Part shown: positions 34,220 through 42,657 of the stretch, piece by piece
How positions within the stretch are numbered: the stretch's first letter is position 1
How the letters are laid out: every line of letters starts with the position of its first letter
Source of the DNA: RYN-230 sp963717125
GTDB lineage: Bacteria > Actinomycetota > Actinomycetes > Streptosporangiales > Streptosporangiaceae
DNA: 64,000 nucleotides
Direction: 5' to 3'
Assembly (NCBI GenBank): GCA_963717125.1
Contig: CAVQVG010000006.1
Location: 310,001 to 374,000, forward strand
Notes under the pieces: model-generated
What the model saw: the letters and a program-made list of their open reading frames with translations, nothing else
Told to the model about the DNA's origin: nothing
Databases searched by the model: none
Program-made: the position numbers and the translations under genes

Positions 34220-35046
34220 GCGTGCAGCCCGCCCGGGCCGGCTTCGGCATCGGCGAGGTGCTGGCCCAGCTCCAGGGCGAGTTCCCCGATGTCAGCGTGT
34301 CGAAGATCCGTTTCCTGGAGTCCGAGGGGCTGATCCAGCCTGCCCGGTCGCCGTCCAACTACCGCCGGTTCGGGCCCGCCGACGTGGCCCGGCTGCGGTT
34401 CATCCTGACCGCCCAGCGCGACGAGTACCTGCCGCTGCGGGTGATCAAGGACCGGCTGGCGGCGGCGGACGGGGACGGCGAGGCGGACCCGGACAGCCCG
34501 GGGCGGCGCGCCGCCCGGCGGCCGCTGAGCAGGCGGGAACTGCTCGAGGCGGCCGGGATCGACGAGAGCTATCTGGCCGAGCTGGAAGATTTCGGCCTGG
34601 TCCGGGCGTCCGGCCGGCAGTACGGACCGGACGCGCTGGCCGCCGCGCGGATCATCGTCGCGCTGGGCCGGTACGGCGTGCAGGCCCGGCACCTGCGCGC
34701 GGTGCGGGCCGCCGTGGAGCGGGAGACCGCGCTGATCGAGCAGGTCGTGGCGCCCACCCTGCGGCAGCGCAGCCCTGGCTCACGGGACCGGGCCGGCCAG
34801 ACGGCCCAGGAGGTCGCCGCGCTGTCCCTGCGGCTGCACGCGTCGCTGATGGGCAGCGCGCTGGCCGAGGCCGGGCTGGACGTGGCCGGGCTGGACGTGG
34901 CCGGGCTGGATGTGGCCGGGCTGGACGTGGCCGGACGGGACGTAGCCGGGCGGGCGATCGGCCAGTTGGCCGGGCCGGAGCGGGCCGACAACCGATACGG
35001 CGAGAACGGATTTGCCGGCCCAGCCACCGCCAGGTCCGGTGCCTGA
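34216..35046 (+). CDS. ftsR: MerR-family regulator FtsR (Rv1828-like)
   Basis: This 276-residue protein has a MerR winged helix-turn-helix at about 10-75 (VSVSKIRFLESEGLIQP, NYRRF). A second homologous module (SRRELLEAAGIDESYLAELEDFG) typical of Rv1828/FtsR follows, a group that controls ftsZ in corynebacteria. It overlaps garA by 4 bp (ATGA). The last 50 residues contain five repeats of the pentapeptide GLDVA before a short polar tail, which is not part of the conserved fold. Autoregulation or control of division genes is inferred from the family. Confidence 0.88.
   Translation: MSVQPARAGFGIGEVLAQLQGEFPDVSVSKIRFLESEGLIQPARSPSNYRRFGPADVARLRFILTAQRDEYLPLRVIKDRLAAADGDGEADPDSPGRRAARRPLSRRELLEAAGIDESYLAELEDFGLVRASGRQYGPDALAAARIIVALGRYGVQARHLRAVRAAVERETALIEQVVAPTLRQRSPGSRDRAGQTAQEVAALSLRLHASLMGSALAEAGLDVAGLDVAGLDVAGLDVAGRDVAGRAIGQLAGPERADNRYGENGFAGPATARSGA
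34873..34947 (+). repeat. In-frame 15-bp tandem repeat in ftsR
   Basis: Four near-identical copies of gggctggacgtggcc (34873-34932), one with a silent change, are followed by a diverged fifth. The unit is five codons, so copy-number changes keep the frame and only lengthen or shorten the C-terminal linker. Confidence 0.85.
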
Positions 35047-35127
35047 TGGGGTGTACGTTGGCTAGGGAGTGCCCAGCAGGTCCATGCCTGAGGCTGCGCG
35101 TCAGGCGCATGTGAGGACGGAGCCGCC

Positions 35128-35598
35128 GTGAGGAAGATGGAGGTCGTCGGCGTCCGGGTGGAGATGCCTACGAACCAGCCCATCGTCCTGCTGAAAGAGA
35201 CGCAGGGTGACAGGTACCTGCCGATCTGGATCGGGCCGGTTGAGGCTACCGCGATCGCGTTCGCGCAGCAGGGCATGGTCCCCGCCCGCCCGCTGACCCA
35301 TGACCTCTTCCGTGACGTGCTGGAAGCGCTGGACGTGCAGTTGCAGACGGTGAACATCACCGCGCTGCGGGACGGCATCTTCTTCGCCGACCTGATCTTC
35401 TCGAACGGCAAGGAGGTCAGCGCCCGGCCGTCCGATTCGATCGCGCTCGCGCTGCGCACCGGCGCCACCATCTTCGCCAGTGACGAGGTGCTCGACAAGG
35501 CCGGCGTGGCCATCCCCGACGAGCAGGAAGACGAGGTCGAGAAGTTCCGCGAGTTCCTGGACACGATCACCCCCGAGGATTTCGGCCGGGCCACCTGA
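35128..35598 (+). CDS. DUF151 bifunctional nuclease-domain protein (Rv1829-like)
   Basis: This 156-residue protein is almost entirely one DUF151 domain: VEMPTNQPIVLLKE, YLPIWIGPVEATAIAF, RPLTHDLFRDVLEALD, FFADLIFSNG and VSARPSDSIALALR. Plant and Thermotoga homologues have nuclease folds, but the bacterial role is unclear. It lies between two MerR genes in the same order as Rv1828-Rv1830. The GTG at 35128 has GGACGGAG before it. Confidence 0.88.
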   Translation: MRKMEVVGVRVEMPTNQPIVLLKETQGDRYLPIWIGPVEATAIAFAQQGMVPARPLTHDLFRDVLEALDVQLQTVNITALRDGIFFADLIFSNGKEVSARPSDSIALALRTGATIFASDEVLDKAGVAIPDEQEDEVEKFREFLDTITPEDFGRAT

Positions 35599-35700
35599 CG
35601 TCCCCCACGACGCGCCGTGGCCGATCGTTGACTCGGCCGGCGCTGGCGGCCTACCGTGCGAGACGAGTACCCAGGGTGGTCAGCTCCGGGTGGAGGCATT

Positions 35701-36336
35701 GTGGCGGTAACCAAGGGCAGCAAGCAGGCGCCAGGCGCGCACGATGCGGCGGCTGGCGTGGCGGCGCGCGGCGCGGCCGTGCAGCAGGCCGGTGAGCAAG
35801 GGCTGCTGTTCGGCGAGGACCTCGCCCGCCGGCCCGAGGGCATCGGCTACCGCGGCCCGACCGCGTGCGCCGCGGCCGGGATCACCTACCGCCAGCTCGA
35901 CTACTGGGCCCGCACCGGCCTGGTGGAACCGAGCGTGCGGCCCGCGCAGGGCTCCGGGTCGGCGCGGCTGTACAGCTTCCGGGACATCCTGGTGCTCAAG
36001 GTGGTCAAGCGGCTGCTGGACACCGGGATCTCGCTGCAGCAGATCCGCGCCGCGGTCACCCACCTGCACAGCCGGGGCACCAGTGACCTGGCCCAGGTCA
36101 CCCTCATGAGCGACGGGGTCAGCGTGTACGAGTGCACGTCCCCCGGCGAGGTGGTGGACCTGCTGCAGGGCGGCCAGGGCGTGTTCGGCATCGCGCTCGG
36201 CCGGATCTGGCAGGAGGTCGACGGGACCCTGGCCGACCTGCCCGCGGAGCAGGCCGAGGGCGCCGCGGAGGGCGCACCCGGCAGCCCGGCGCACGCCGAC
36301 GAGCTGTCCCGCCGCCGGGCCAGGCGAACTGGCTGA
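35701..36336 (+). CDS. MerR-family regulator (Rv1830-like)
   Basis: This 211-residue protein has a 40-residue Ala/Gly-rich N-terminus, then a MerR helix-turn-helix (GPTACAAAGITYRQLDYWARTGLVEPS, ARLYSFRDILVLKVVKRLLDTGISLQQIRAAV). The C-terminal half lacks metal-binding Cys pairs. Homologues (Rv1830) occupy the same place between the DUF151 gene and the glycine-cleavage gene. Start GTG 35701 is chosen for GGTGGAGG immediately before it. The frame extends to 35656, but that stretch is not conserved in character. Confidence 0.87.
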   Translation: MAVTKGSKQAPGAHDAAAGVAARGAAVQQAGEQGLLFGEDLARRPEGIGYRGPTACAAAGITYRQLDYWARTGLVEPSVRPAQGSGSARLYSFRDILVLKVVKRLLDTGISLQQIRAAVTHLHSRGTSDLAQVTLMSDGVSVYECTSPGEVVDLLQGGQGVFGIALGRIWQEVDGTLADLPAEQAEGAAEGAPGSPAHADELSRRRARRTG

Positions 36337-36370
36337 GCGGCTGAGCTAAGCTCGGCATAGCTGATCACAC

Positions 36371-36454
36371 CGTCCGGGAGAGTCTCTGCGCAGCCAGCGC
36401 GGGGCGCCGAAGGGGCAACCTCCCCGGAACCTCTCAGGCAACCAGGACCGGACG
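36371..36454 (+). promoter_or_regulatory. Glycine riboswitch aptamer upstream of gcvP
   Basis: The conserved blocks of the glycine aptamer occur in order: GGGAGAGTCTCTG, GCGCCGAAGGGGCAACC, then GGAACCTCTCAGGCAACCAG and GACCG. CGTCCG (36371-36376) pairs with CGGACG (36449-36454) to form P1. A single aptamer is seen, followed by a stem-like CTCTG...CAGAG (36465 to about 36500) that may be the usual partial companion. Glycine binding should raise gcvP expression. The aptamer begins about 35 bp after the upstream stop. Confidence 0.93.
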
Positions 36455-36523
36455 GCACAGGCAGCTCTGGAGTCCGCGCGTCATCTGCTGACGACAGAGG
36501 GGGAAGACCAGGCAGGCACGCCA

Positions 36524-39367
36524 GTGCCAGACGGCTCCCCGCTGGAGGCTCCGATGGATTTCGCGGCACGACACATTGGCCCCTCGCCCGACGAGCAGCA
36601 GCGCATGCTGGCGGTGACCGGGCACGCCTCGCTGGACGAGCTGACCGCGGCCGCGCTGCCGCCCGGGCTGGCCGATCCGCGGCCGCTGGACCTGCCGCCC
36701 GCGGCGTCCGAAGCGGAGGCCCTGGCGGAGCTGCGCCGCCTCGCGGCGCGGAACACCGTCGCCCAGTCCATGATCGGCCTGGGCTACTACGGCACGATCA
36801 CCCCGGCGGTGATCCGCCGCAACGTGCTCGAGAACCCGGCCTGGTACACCGCGTACACGCCGTACCAGCCGGAGATCTCCCAGGGCCGGCTCGAGGCGCT
36901 GCTCACCTTCCAGACCCTGATCGAGGACCTGACCGCGCTGCCGCTGGCCGGGGCGTCGCTGCTGGACGAGGCGACCGCGGCGGCCGAGGCGATGACGCTG
37001 GCCCGGCGGGCCGCCGGGAAGGGCCGGATCTTCCTGGCCGACGCGGACTGCCTGCCGCAGACCCTGGCCGTGCTGGCCACCCGGGCCGAGCCGCTCGGCA
37101 TCGAGCTGGTCACCGGCCCGGTCACCGCGGAGCTGATCGAGGCGCAGCCCGCCGGCGAGCTGTTCGGCGTGCTGCTGCAGTACCCGGGGGCCAGCGGCCA
37201 GGTCCGCGACCTGGCCCCGGTCATCGCGGCCGCGCACGCCCGCGGCGCGCTGGCCGCGGTGGCGGCCGACCTGCTCGCGCTGACCCTGCTGGTGCCGCCG
37301 GGGGAGCAGGGCGCGGACATCGCGGTGGGCACCAGCCAGCGGTTCGGCGTGCCGATGGGCTACGGCGGCCCGCACGCGGCGTACATCGCGGTCCGCGACG
37401 AGCTCCGCCGTCAGCTACCCGGGCGGCTGGTCGGCGTCTCCCTGGACGCCGACGGCAAGCCCGCGTACCGGCTCGCGCTGCAGGCCCGGGAACAGCACAT
37501 CCGCCGGGAGAAGGCGACCAGCAACATCTGCACCGCCCAGGTGCTGCTGGCCGTGCTGGCCGCCATGTACGCGGTCTACCACGGCCCGGACGGGCTGGCC
37601 GGCATCGCCCGGGACGTGCACCAGAAGGCGGCCCGGCTGGCGGCCACGCTGCGGGCGCACGGGGTGGCCGCGGCCGAGGCCGGGTTCTTCGACACGGTCC
37701 AGGTCAGCCTGCCCGGCGCGGCCGGGCCGGCGGCCGAGCGGGCCGCCCAGGCCGGCTACAACCTGCAGCTGGCCGGCCCGGACACGGTGCGGATCGCCGT
37801 GGATGAGACCACCACCGACCAGCAGCTGACCGAGGTGGCCGCGACGGTGGCCGGGGCGAACCAGCCACTGCGGCTGGCTGAGCCGCCGTCCGCGGTGCTG
37901 CCGGATAACCTGCTGCGCCGTTCGGCCTACCTGGCCCACCCGGTGTTCCACGAGCACCGCAGCGAGACCGCGATGCTGCGCTACCTGCGCCGCCTGGCCG
38001 ACTTCGACATCGCGCTGGACCGCTCGATGATCCCGCTCGGGTCGTGCACGATGAAGCTCAACGCGGCCGCCGAGATGGAGCCGGTGAGCTGGCCGGAGTT
38101 CGCCGGGCTGCACCCGTTCGCGCCGGCCGGGCAGGCCGCCGGGTACACCGAGCTGATCGGCGACCTGGAACGCTGGCTGGCCGAGCTCACCGGGTACGAC
38201 GCGGTGTCGGTGCAGCCGAACGCCGGCTCGCAGGGCGAGCTGGCCGGGCTGCTGGCCATCCGGGCCTACCACCAGGCCCGGGGCGACGCGGAGCGCGACA
38301 TCTGCCTGATCCCCGAGTCCGCGCACGGCACCAACGCGGCCAGCGCCGTGCTGGCCGGCCTGCGGGTGGTGGTGGTCAAGTGCGCCGCGGACGGCGCCAT
38401 CGACGAGGCTGACCTGGCCGCCAAGCTGGACTCCCGCGGCGCCCAGGTGGCCGCGATCATGCTGACCTACCCATCCACCAACGGGGTGTTCGAGGAGGGC
38501 GTGACGGCCGTGTGCGCGGCCGTGCACGACGCGGGCGGCCAGGTCTACGTGGACGGGGCCAACCTGAACGCGCTGGTCGGCCTGGCCCGGCCGGGCCGGT
38601 TCGGCGCCGACGTGTCACACCTCAACCTGCACAAGACGTTCTGCATCCCGCACGGCGGCGGCGGCCCCGGGGTCGGCCCGGTCGCGGTCCGGGCGCATCT
38701 GGCCGAGTTCCTCCCCGGCCGGGAGTCGGGGCCGGTCGCGGCCGCCCGGTACGGGTCGGCGGGCATCCTGCCCATCTCCTGGGCCTACATCCGGATGATG
38801 GGCGCGGACGGGCTGCGCCAGGCCACCCAGGTGGCCATCCTGGCCGCCAACTACGTGGCCGCGCGGCTGGCCCCGTACTACCCGGTGCTGTACACCGGCC
38901 GCGGCGGCCTGGTCGCGCACGAGTGCATCGTGGATATCCGGCCGCTCACCCGGCAGACCGGAGTGACCGTGGAGGACGTGGCCAAGCGGCTCATCGACTA
39001 TGGATTTCATGCCCCGACGATGTCGTTCCCGGTGGCCGGCACGCTGATGATCGAGCCCACCGAGAGCGAGGATCTGGCCACCCTGGACCGGTTCTGCGCG
39101 GCCATGATCGCGATCCGGGAGGAGATCGACCGGATCGGTTCCGGTGACTACGACAGCCAGGACAACCCGCTGCGGAACGCCCCGCATACTGCGTCGATGC
39201 TGCTCGCGGCCGACTGGAAGCACCCCTACGAGCGGGCCGAGGCGGCCTACCCGCTGGGCGGCGACCGGCGGGCCAAGTACTGGCCCCCGGTGCGCCGCAT
39301 CGACCAGGCCTACGGCGACCGGAACCTGATCTGCGCCTGCCCCCCGGCATCGGCATTCGAGGAGTGA
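36524..39367 (+). CDS. gcvP: Glycine dehydrogenase (decarboxylating), P-protein of the glycine cleavage system
   Basis: A 947-residue single-chain PLP enzyme that decarboxylates glycine and transfers the aminomethyl group to GcvH lipoate. The N-terminal half begins FAARHIGPSPDEQ; the C-terminal half carries the PLP-binding Lys704 in NLHKTFCIPHGGGGPG. Length is normal for the fused form. The start could be GTG 36524 or ATG 36554 (MDFAARHIG), the latter with GGAGG 5 bp upstream; either leaves the conserved N-terminus intact. The upstream riboswitch explains control by glycine. gcvT and gcvH are not in the window. Confidence 0.96.
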   Translation: MPDGSPLEAPMDFAARHIGPSPDEQQRMLAVTGHASLDELTAAALPPGLADPRPLDLPPAASEAEALAELRRLAARNTVAQSMIGLGYYGTITPAVIRRNVLENPAWYTAYTPYQPEISQGRLEALLTFQTLIEDLTALPLAGASLLDEATAAAEAMTLARRAAGKGRIFLADADCLPQTLAVLATRAEPLGIELVTGPVTAELIEAQPAGELFGVLLQYPGASGQVRDLAPVIAAAHARGALAAVAADLLALTLLVPPGEQGADIAVGTSQRFGVPMGYGGPHAAYIAVRDELRRQLPGRLVGVSLDADGKPAYRLALQAREQHIRREKATSNICTAQVLLAVLAAMYAVYHGPDGLAGIARDVHQKAARLAATLRAHGVAAAEAGFFDTVQVSLPGAAGPAAERAAQAGYNLQLAGPDTVRIAVDETTTDQQLTEVAATVAGANQPLRLAEPPSAVLPDNLLRRSAYLAHPVFHEHRSETAMLRYLRRLADFDIALDRSMIPLGSCTMKLNAAAEMEPVSWPEFAGLHPFAPAGQAAGYTELIGDLERWLAELTGYDAVSVQPNAGSQGELAGLLAIRAYHQARGDAERDICLIPESAHGTNAASAVLAGLRVVVVKCAADGAIDEADLAAKLDSRGAQVAAIMLTYPSTNGVFEEGVTAVCAAVHDAGGQVYVDGANLNALVGLARPGRFGADVSHLNLHKTFCIPHGGGGPGVGPVAVRAHLAEFLPGRESGPVAAARYGSAGILPISWAYIRMMGADGLRQATQVAILAANYVAARLAPYYPVLYTGRGGLVAHECIVDIRPLTRQTGVTVEDVAKRLIDYGFHAPTMSFPVAGTLMIEPTESEDLATLDRFCAAMIAIREEIDRIGSGDYDSQDNPLRNAPHTASMLLAADWKHPYERAEAAYPLGGDRRAKYWPPVRRIDQAYGDRNLICACPPASAFEE

Positions 39368-39431
39368 CGTTTATCGGGGCGGCGGCCAGGCGCTACGCTG
39401 CCAGCCAGTGAGCTGGCAGGAAAGGCGCGGC

Positions 39432-40463
39432 ATGGCATATTCGGGGCGGTCGGTCATTGTCGGCATTGACAATGGCGGCACCATGAACAACGCCACCGTG
39501 CTGGGTCCGGGCGGGCGTTTCCTGGTGCAGCAGATGCTGGAACTGCCCAGCCAGGTGCGGGCCGGGCCAGAGGTGGCTATCCCGGCGCTGGCCGACTCGT
39601 TCCGTGAGGTCCTCAACGTCACCGGGATCGAACCGGCCCAGGTCCGCGCGGTGGGGCTGGACACCCCCGGGCCGGCCAGCGCGGATGGTGTGCTGTCCTC
39701 CCGCGGCGCGACCAACTTCGGCCACCCGGACTGGGGCGGGTTCAACATCCGGGCCGCCCTGGAAGAACGGCTCGGCCTGCCGGTGGTGTACACCAACGAC
39801 GCCAACGCGGCCGCGCTGTACGCGCACCACGCCCGGTTCGGCGGCGCCGCGGCCGAGCACTCCTCGGTGGCGGCCATCGTGGGCACCGGGCTGGGCGGCG
39901 GCCTGGTCGAGGCGGGCCAGGTGGTGAGCGGCGCGGCCGGCATGGCCGGCGAGCTCGGCCACGTGCAGATCCCGCTGGACGGGCTGCTGGCCGACGGGCA
40001 GCCGGTGCCGTCCTGCAACTGCGGCCTGGACGGCGACGCGGAGAGCGTCGCGTCGCTGACCGGGATCGAGAAGAACCTGCTGCCGTACTGGCTGACCCAG
40101 TTCCCGGGGCACGAACTGGCCGCGGTGCAGCCCGTGGCCAAGGCGGCCAAGCTGGTCCGCGGCTTCGGCGCGGCCGGCGACCCGATGGCGCTGCGGATCT
40201 TCGAGCAGCAGGCGATGGCGCTGGGGCGCACCTTCTCCATCGCGGCGATGTTCACCGACCCCGGCACCTACTTCGTCGGGGGCGGCGTCGTCGAGGCCGG
40301 GCCGGCGTTCAGCCAATGGTTCCTGGGCCAGGTCCGGGCGCACACCACGTTGCGCGCCGAGCAGCAGCGGGTGGTGCAGTTCGCGCTGGTTCCCGACCTG
40401 GACATGGCGGGCGCGCGGGGCGCGGCGCTCGCGGCCCGCGCCGCCGTCGCCGGGCGCGCATAG
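39432..40463 (+). CDS. ROK-family sugar kinase-like protein
   Basis: This 343-residue protein of the actin-like ROK family starts with VIVGIDNGGTMNNATV (ATP site), has VYTNDANAAALYA and GTGLGGGLV, then AGELGHVQI. ROK kinases phosphorylate glucose or N-acetyl sugars and hold a zinc ion in GHx9-11CxCGxxGCxE. Here the cluster reads CNCGLDGDAE, so the third Cys is Asp, and zinc binding is probably altered. The ATG at 39432 is chosen because GGCAGGAAAGG precedes it; a GTG at 39408 is in frame. TACGCT at 39394-39399 is a likely -10 box. Confidence 0.85.
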   Translation: MAYSGRSVIVGIDNGGTMNNATVLGPGGRFLVQQMLELPSQVRAGPEVAIPALADSFREVLNVTGIEPAQVRAVGLDTPGPASADGVLSSRGATNFGHPDWGGFNIRAALEERLGLPVVYTNDANAAALYAHHARFGGAAAEHSSVAAIVGTGLGGGLVEAGQVVSGAAGMAGELGHVQIPLDGLLADGQPVPSCNCGLDGDAESVASLTGIEKNLLPYWLTQFPGHELAAVQPVAKAAKLVRGFGAAGDPMALRIFEQQAMALGRTFSIAAMFTDPGTYFVGGGVVEAGPAFSQWFLGQVRAHTTLRAEQQRVVQFALVPDLDMAGARGAALAARAAVAGRA

Positions 40464-40466
40464 AGT
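40461..40466 (+). promoter_or_regulatory. Candidate -10 box of leaderless uvrC mRNA
   Basis: TAGAGT starts with the TAG stop of the ROK gene and ends 6 bp before the GTG at 40473. There is no ribosome-binding sequence in the gap. Confidence 0.4.
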
Positions 40467-40472
40467 TGCTGG

Positions 40473-42602
40473 GTGGCAGATCCGCAGTCCTACCGGCCGG
40501 CCCCAGGGTCGATCCCGGAGTCGCCCGGTGTGTACCGGTTCCGGGATGACCACGGCCGGGTCATTTACGTCGGGAAGGCCAGGAACCTCCGGTCCCGGCT
40601 GAATTCCTACTTCGCCGACTTCGCCAGCCTGCACCCGCGGACGCAGACCATGCTGCGGACCGCCGCGGAGGTCAGCTGGATAGTGGTGGCCACCGAAGTG
40701 GAGGCGCTGCAGCTCGAGTACTCCTGGATCAAGGAGTTCGATCCCCGGTTCAACGTGCGGTACCGGGACGACAAGAGCTACCCGTACCTGGCCGTGACGA
40801 TGAACGAGGAATACCCCCGGGTCATGGTGATGCGCGGGGCCAAGCGGCCCGGGGTGCGCTACTTCGGGCCCTACTCGCACGCCTGGGCGATCCGGGAGAC
40901 GGTGGACACACTGCTCCGGGTGTTCCCGGTGCGCACCTGCTCGGCCGGGGTGTTCAAGCGGGCCGGCCAGATCGGGCGGCCCTGCCTGCTCGGCTACATC
41001 GGCAAGTGCTCCGCGCCCTGCGTGCAGCGGGTCAGCGCGGCCGAGCACCGGGTGCTGGCCGAGGAGTTCTGCGACTTCATGGCGGGCCAGACCGACCGGT
41101 TCATCCGGCGGCTGGAAGCGGAGATGCGGGAGGCGGCCCGGGCCGAGGAGTACGAGCGGGCGGCCCGGCTGCGGGACGACATCAAGGCGCTGCAGCGGGC
41201 CCTGGAGAAGCAGACGGTCGTGCTCGGCGACGGCACCGACTGCGACGTCATCGCGCTGGCCGAGGATCAGCTGGAAGCCGCGGTCCAGGTGTTCTACGTG
41301 CGCGGCGGCCGGGTCCGCGGGCAGCGCGGCTGGGTGGTGGACAAGGTCGAGGACGTGACCCCGGGCGAGCTGGTGGAGCAGTTCCTCGGCCAGGTCTACG
41401 GGGACGACAGCGTGGCCAGCGATCAGCCTGTCGCCCCGGCCGGCCGCGGCCGCCGCGGCGACGCGGGCGGGCCGCTGGATCCGAAGCACCTGACCCGGCC
41501 CAGACAAGGCCAGTCCGGCGTGCCCCGCGAGGTGCTGGTGCCGGAACTGCCGCCGGACGCCGCCGCGGTCGAAGAGTGGCTCACCGCCCGGCGGGGCAGC
41601 CGGGTCCGGCTCCGGGTGCCGCGGCGCGGTGACAAGAAGGCGCTGCTGGACACCGTGACCCGGAACGCGGGGGAGTCGCTGGCGCTGCACAAGACGCGCC
41701 GGGCCAGCGACCTGACCACGCGGAGCCGGGCGCTGCACGAGATCCAGGCGGCGCTGGGGCTGGACGAGGCGCCGCTGCGCATCGAGTGCTACGACGTGTC
41801 CAACCTGATGGGCACGCACGTGGTCGCGTCCATGGTGGTATTCGAGGACGGGCTGGCCCGGAAGTCGGAGTACCGCCGGTTCAGCATCAAGGGCACCGAG
41901 GGCACCGACGACGTCGCGTCCATCCACGAAGTGATCACCCGCCGGTTCCGGCGTTACCTGGAGGAGCGGGAGGAGACCGGCGAGCTGGACACGCTCGGCG
42001 ACACCGACGTCACCGGCGAGGGACTCGCCGGCCACCGGCGCAAGTTCGCGTACCCGCCCAACCTGGTGGTGATCGACGGCGGGCAGCCGCAGGTGGCCGC
42101 CGCCGCCCGGGCCCTGGCCGAGCTGGGCATCGACGACGTCAACGTGTGCGGCCTGGCCAAGCGGCTCGAAGAGGTCTGGCTGCCGGGGGAGGACGCCCCG
42201 GTGATCATGCCGCGGAGCAGCGAGGGACTGTACCTGCTGCAGCGGGTCCGGGACGAGGCGCACCGCTTCGCGATCACCTACCACCGGGCGAAACGGTCAA
42301 AGGCCCTGGCGGTCAGCGAGCTTGACTCGGTCCCGGGACTCGGCCCGGCCCGGCGGGCTACGCTGCTACGGCACTTCGGTTCGGTGCGCAGGCTCGCCGG
42401 CGCGACCCAACCGGAGATCGCCGGGCTGCCCGGCATCGGCCCCCGGGTCGCGGCCGCGGTACTGGCGGCGCTCCGGCCCGACACGGCCGGGCTGGACCGG
42501 GCTGAGCTGGACCGGGGCAACGGCGGCGCGGAGAATGGCACGGACAGTGAGCAGGGCGGTGGCCGTGGGGACGGCCACGCCGCGGACAGGGGGGCGTCGT
42601 GA
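40473..42602 (+). CDS. uvrC: Excinuclease ABC subunit C
   Basis: A 709-residue nuclease of nucleotide excision repair that makes both incisions with UvrA and UvrB. The N-terminal GIY-YIG domain is GVYRFRDDHGRVIYVGKARNLRSRL. A UVR helix pair (EEYERAARLRDDIKALQRAL) binds UvrB, the endonuclease domain has ECYDVSNLMGTHVVASMVVFEDG and FAYPPNLVVIDGG, and the C-terminus ends with tandem helix-hairpin-helix motifs (LDSVPGLGPARRATLLRHFG). The last 45 residues are a Gly/Arg/Asp-rich tail. It heads a conserved uvrC-rapZ-yvcK-whiA unit. Confidence 0.97.
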   Translation: MADPQSYRPAPGSIPESPGVYRFRDDHGRVIYVGKARNLRSRLNSYFADFASLHPRTQTMLRTAAEVSWIVVATEVEALQLEYSWIKEFDPRFNVRYRDDKSYPYLAVTMNEEYPRVMVMRGAKRPGVRYFGPYSHAWAIRETVDTLLRVFPVRTCSAGVFKRAGQIGRPCLLGYIGKCSAPCVQRVSAAEHRVLAEEFCDFMAGQTDRFIRRLEAEMREAARAEEYERAARLRDDIKALQRALEKQTVVLGDGTDCDVIALAEDQLEAAVQVFYVRGGRVRGQRGWVVDKVEDVTPGELVEQFLGQVYGDDSVASDQPVAPAGRGRRGDAGGPLDPKHLTRPRQGQSGVPREVLVPELPPDAAAVEEWLTARRGSRVRLRVPRRGDKKALLDTVTRNAGESLALHKTRRASDLTTRSRALHEIQAALGLDEAPLRIECYDVSNLMGTHVVASMVVFEDGLARKSEYRRFSIKGTEGTDDVASIHEVITRRFRRYLEEREETGELDTLGDTDVTGEGLAGHRRKFAYPPNLVVIDGGQPQVAAAARALAELGIDDVNVCGLAKRLEEVWLPGEDAPVIMPRSSEGLYLLQRVRDEAHRFAITYHRAKRSKALAVSELDSVPGLGPARRATLLRHFGSVRRLAGATQPEIAGLPGIGPRVAAAVLAALRPDTAGLDRAELDRGNGGAENGTDSEQGGGRGDGHAADRGAS

Positions 42603-42657
42603 GTCGCGCGCGGCGGGGCAGGCGAGGGCGGCTGGGCCGGAACGGGCGGGGCCGCGG

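Noticed and set aside
36455..36523. A second full glycine aptamer
   Set aside because: The GAAGGGGCAA and CTCTCAGGCA blocks are not repeated; only a short stem is visible.
39393..42284. A 963-codon minus-strand frame opposite the ROK and uvrC genes
   Set aside because: This is antisense to confident genes, and the His/Gly/Arg-rich composition is typical of a shadow frame.
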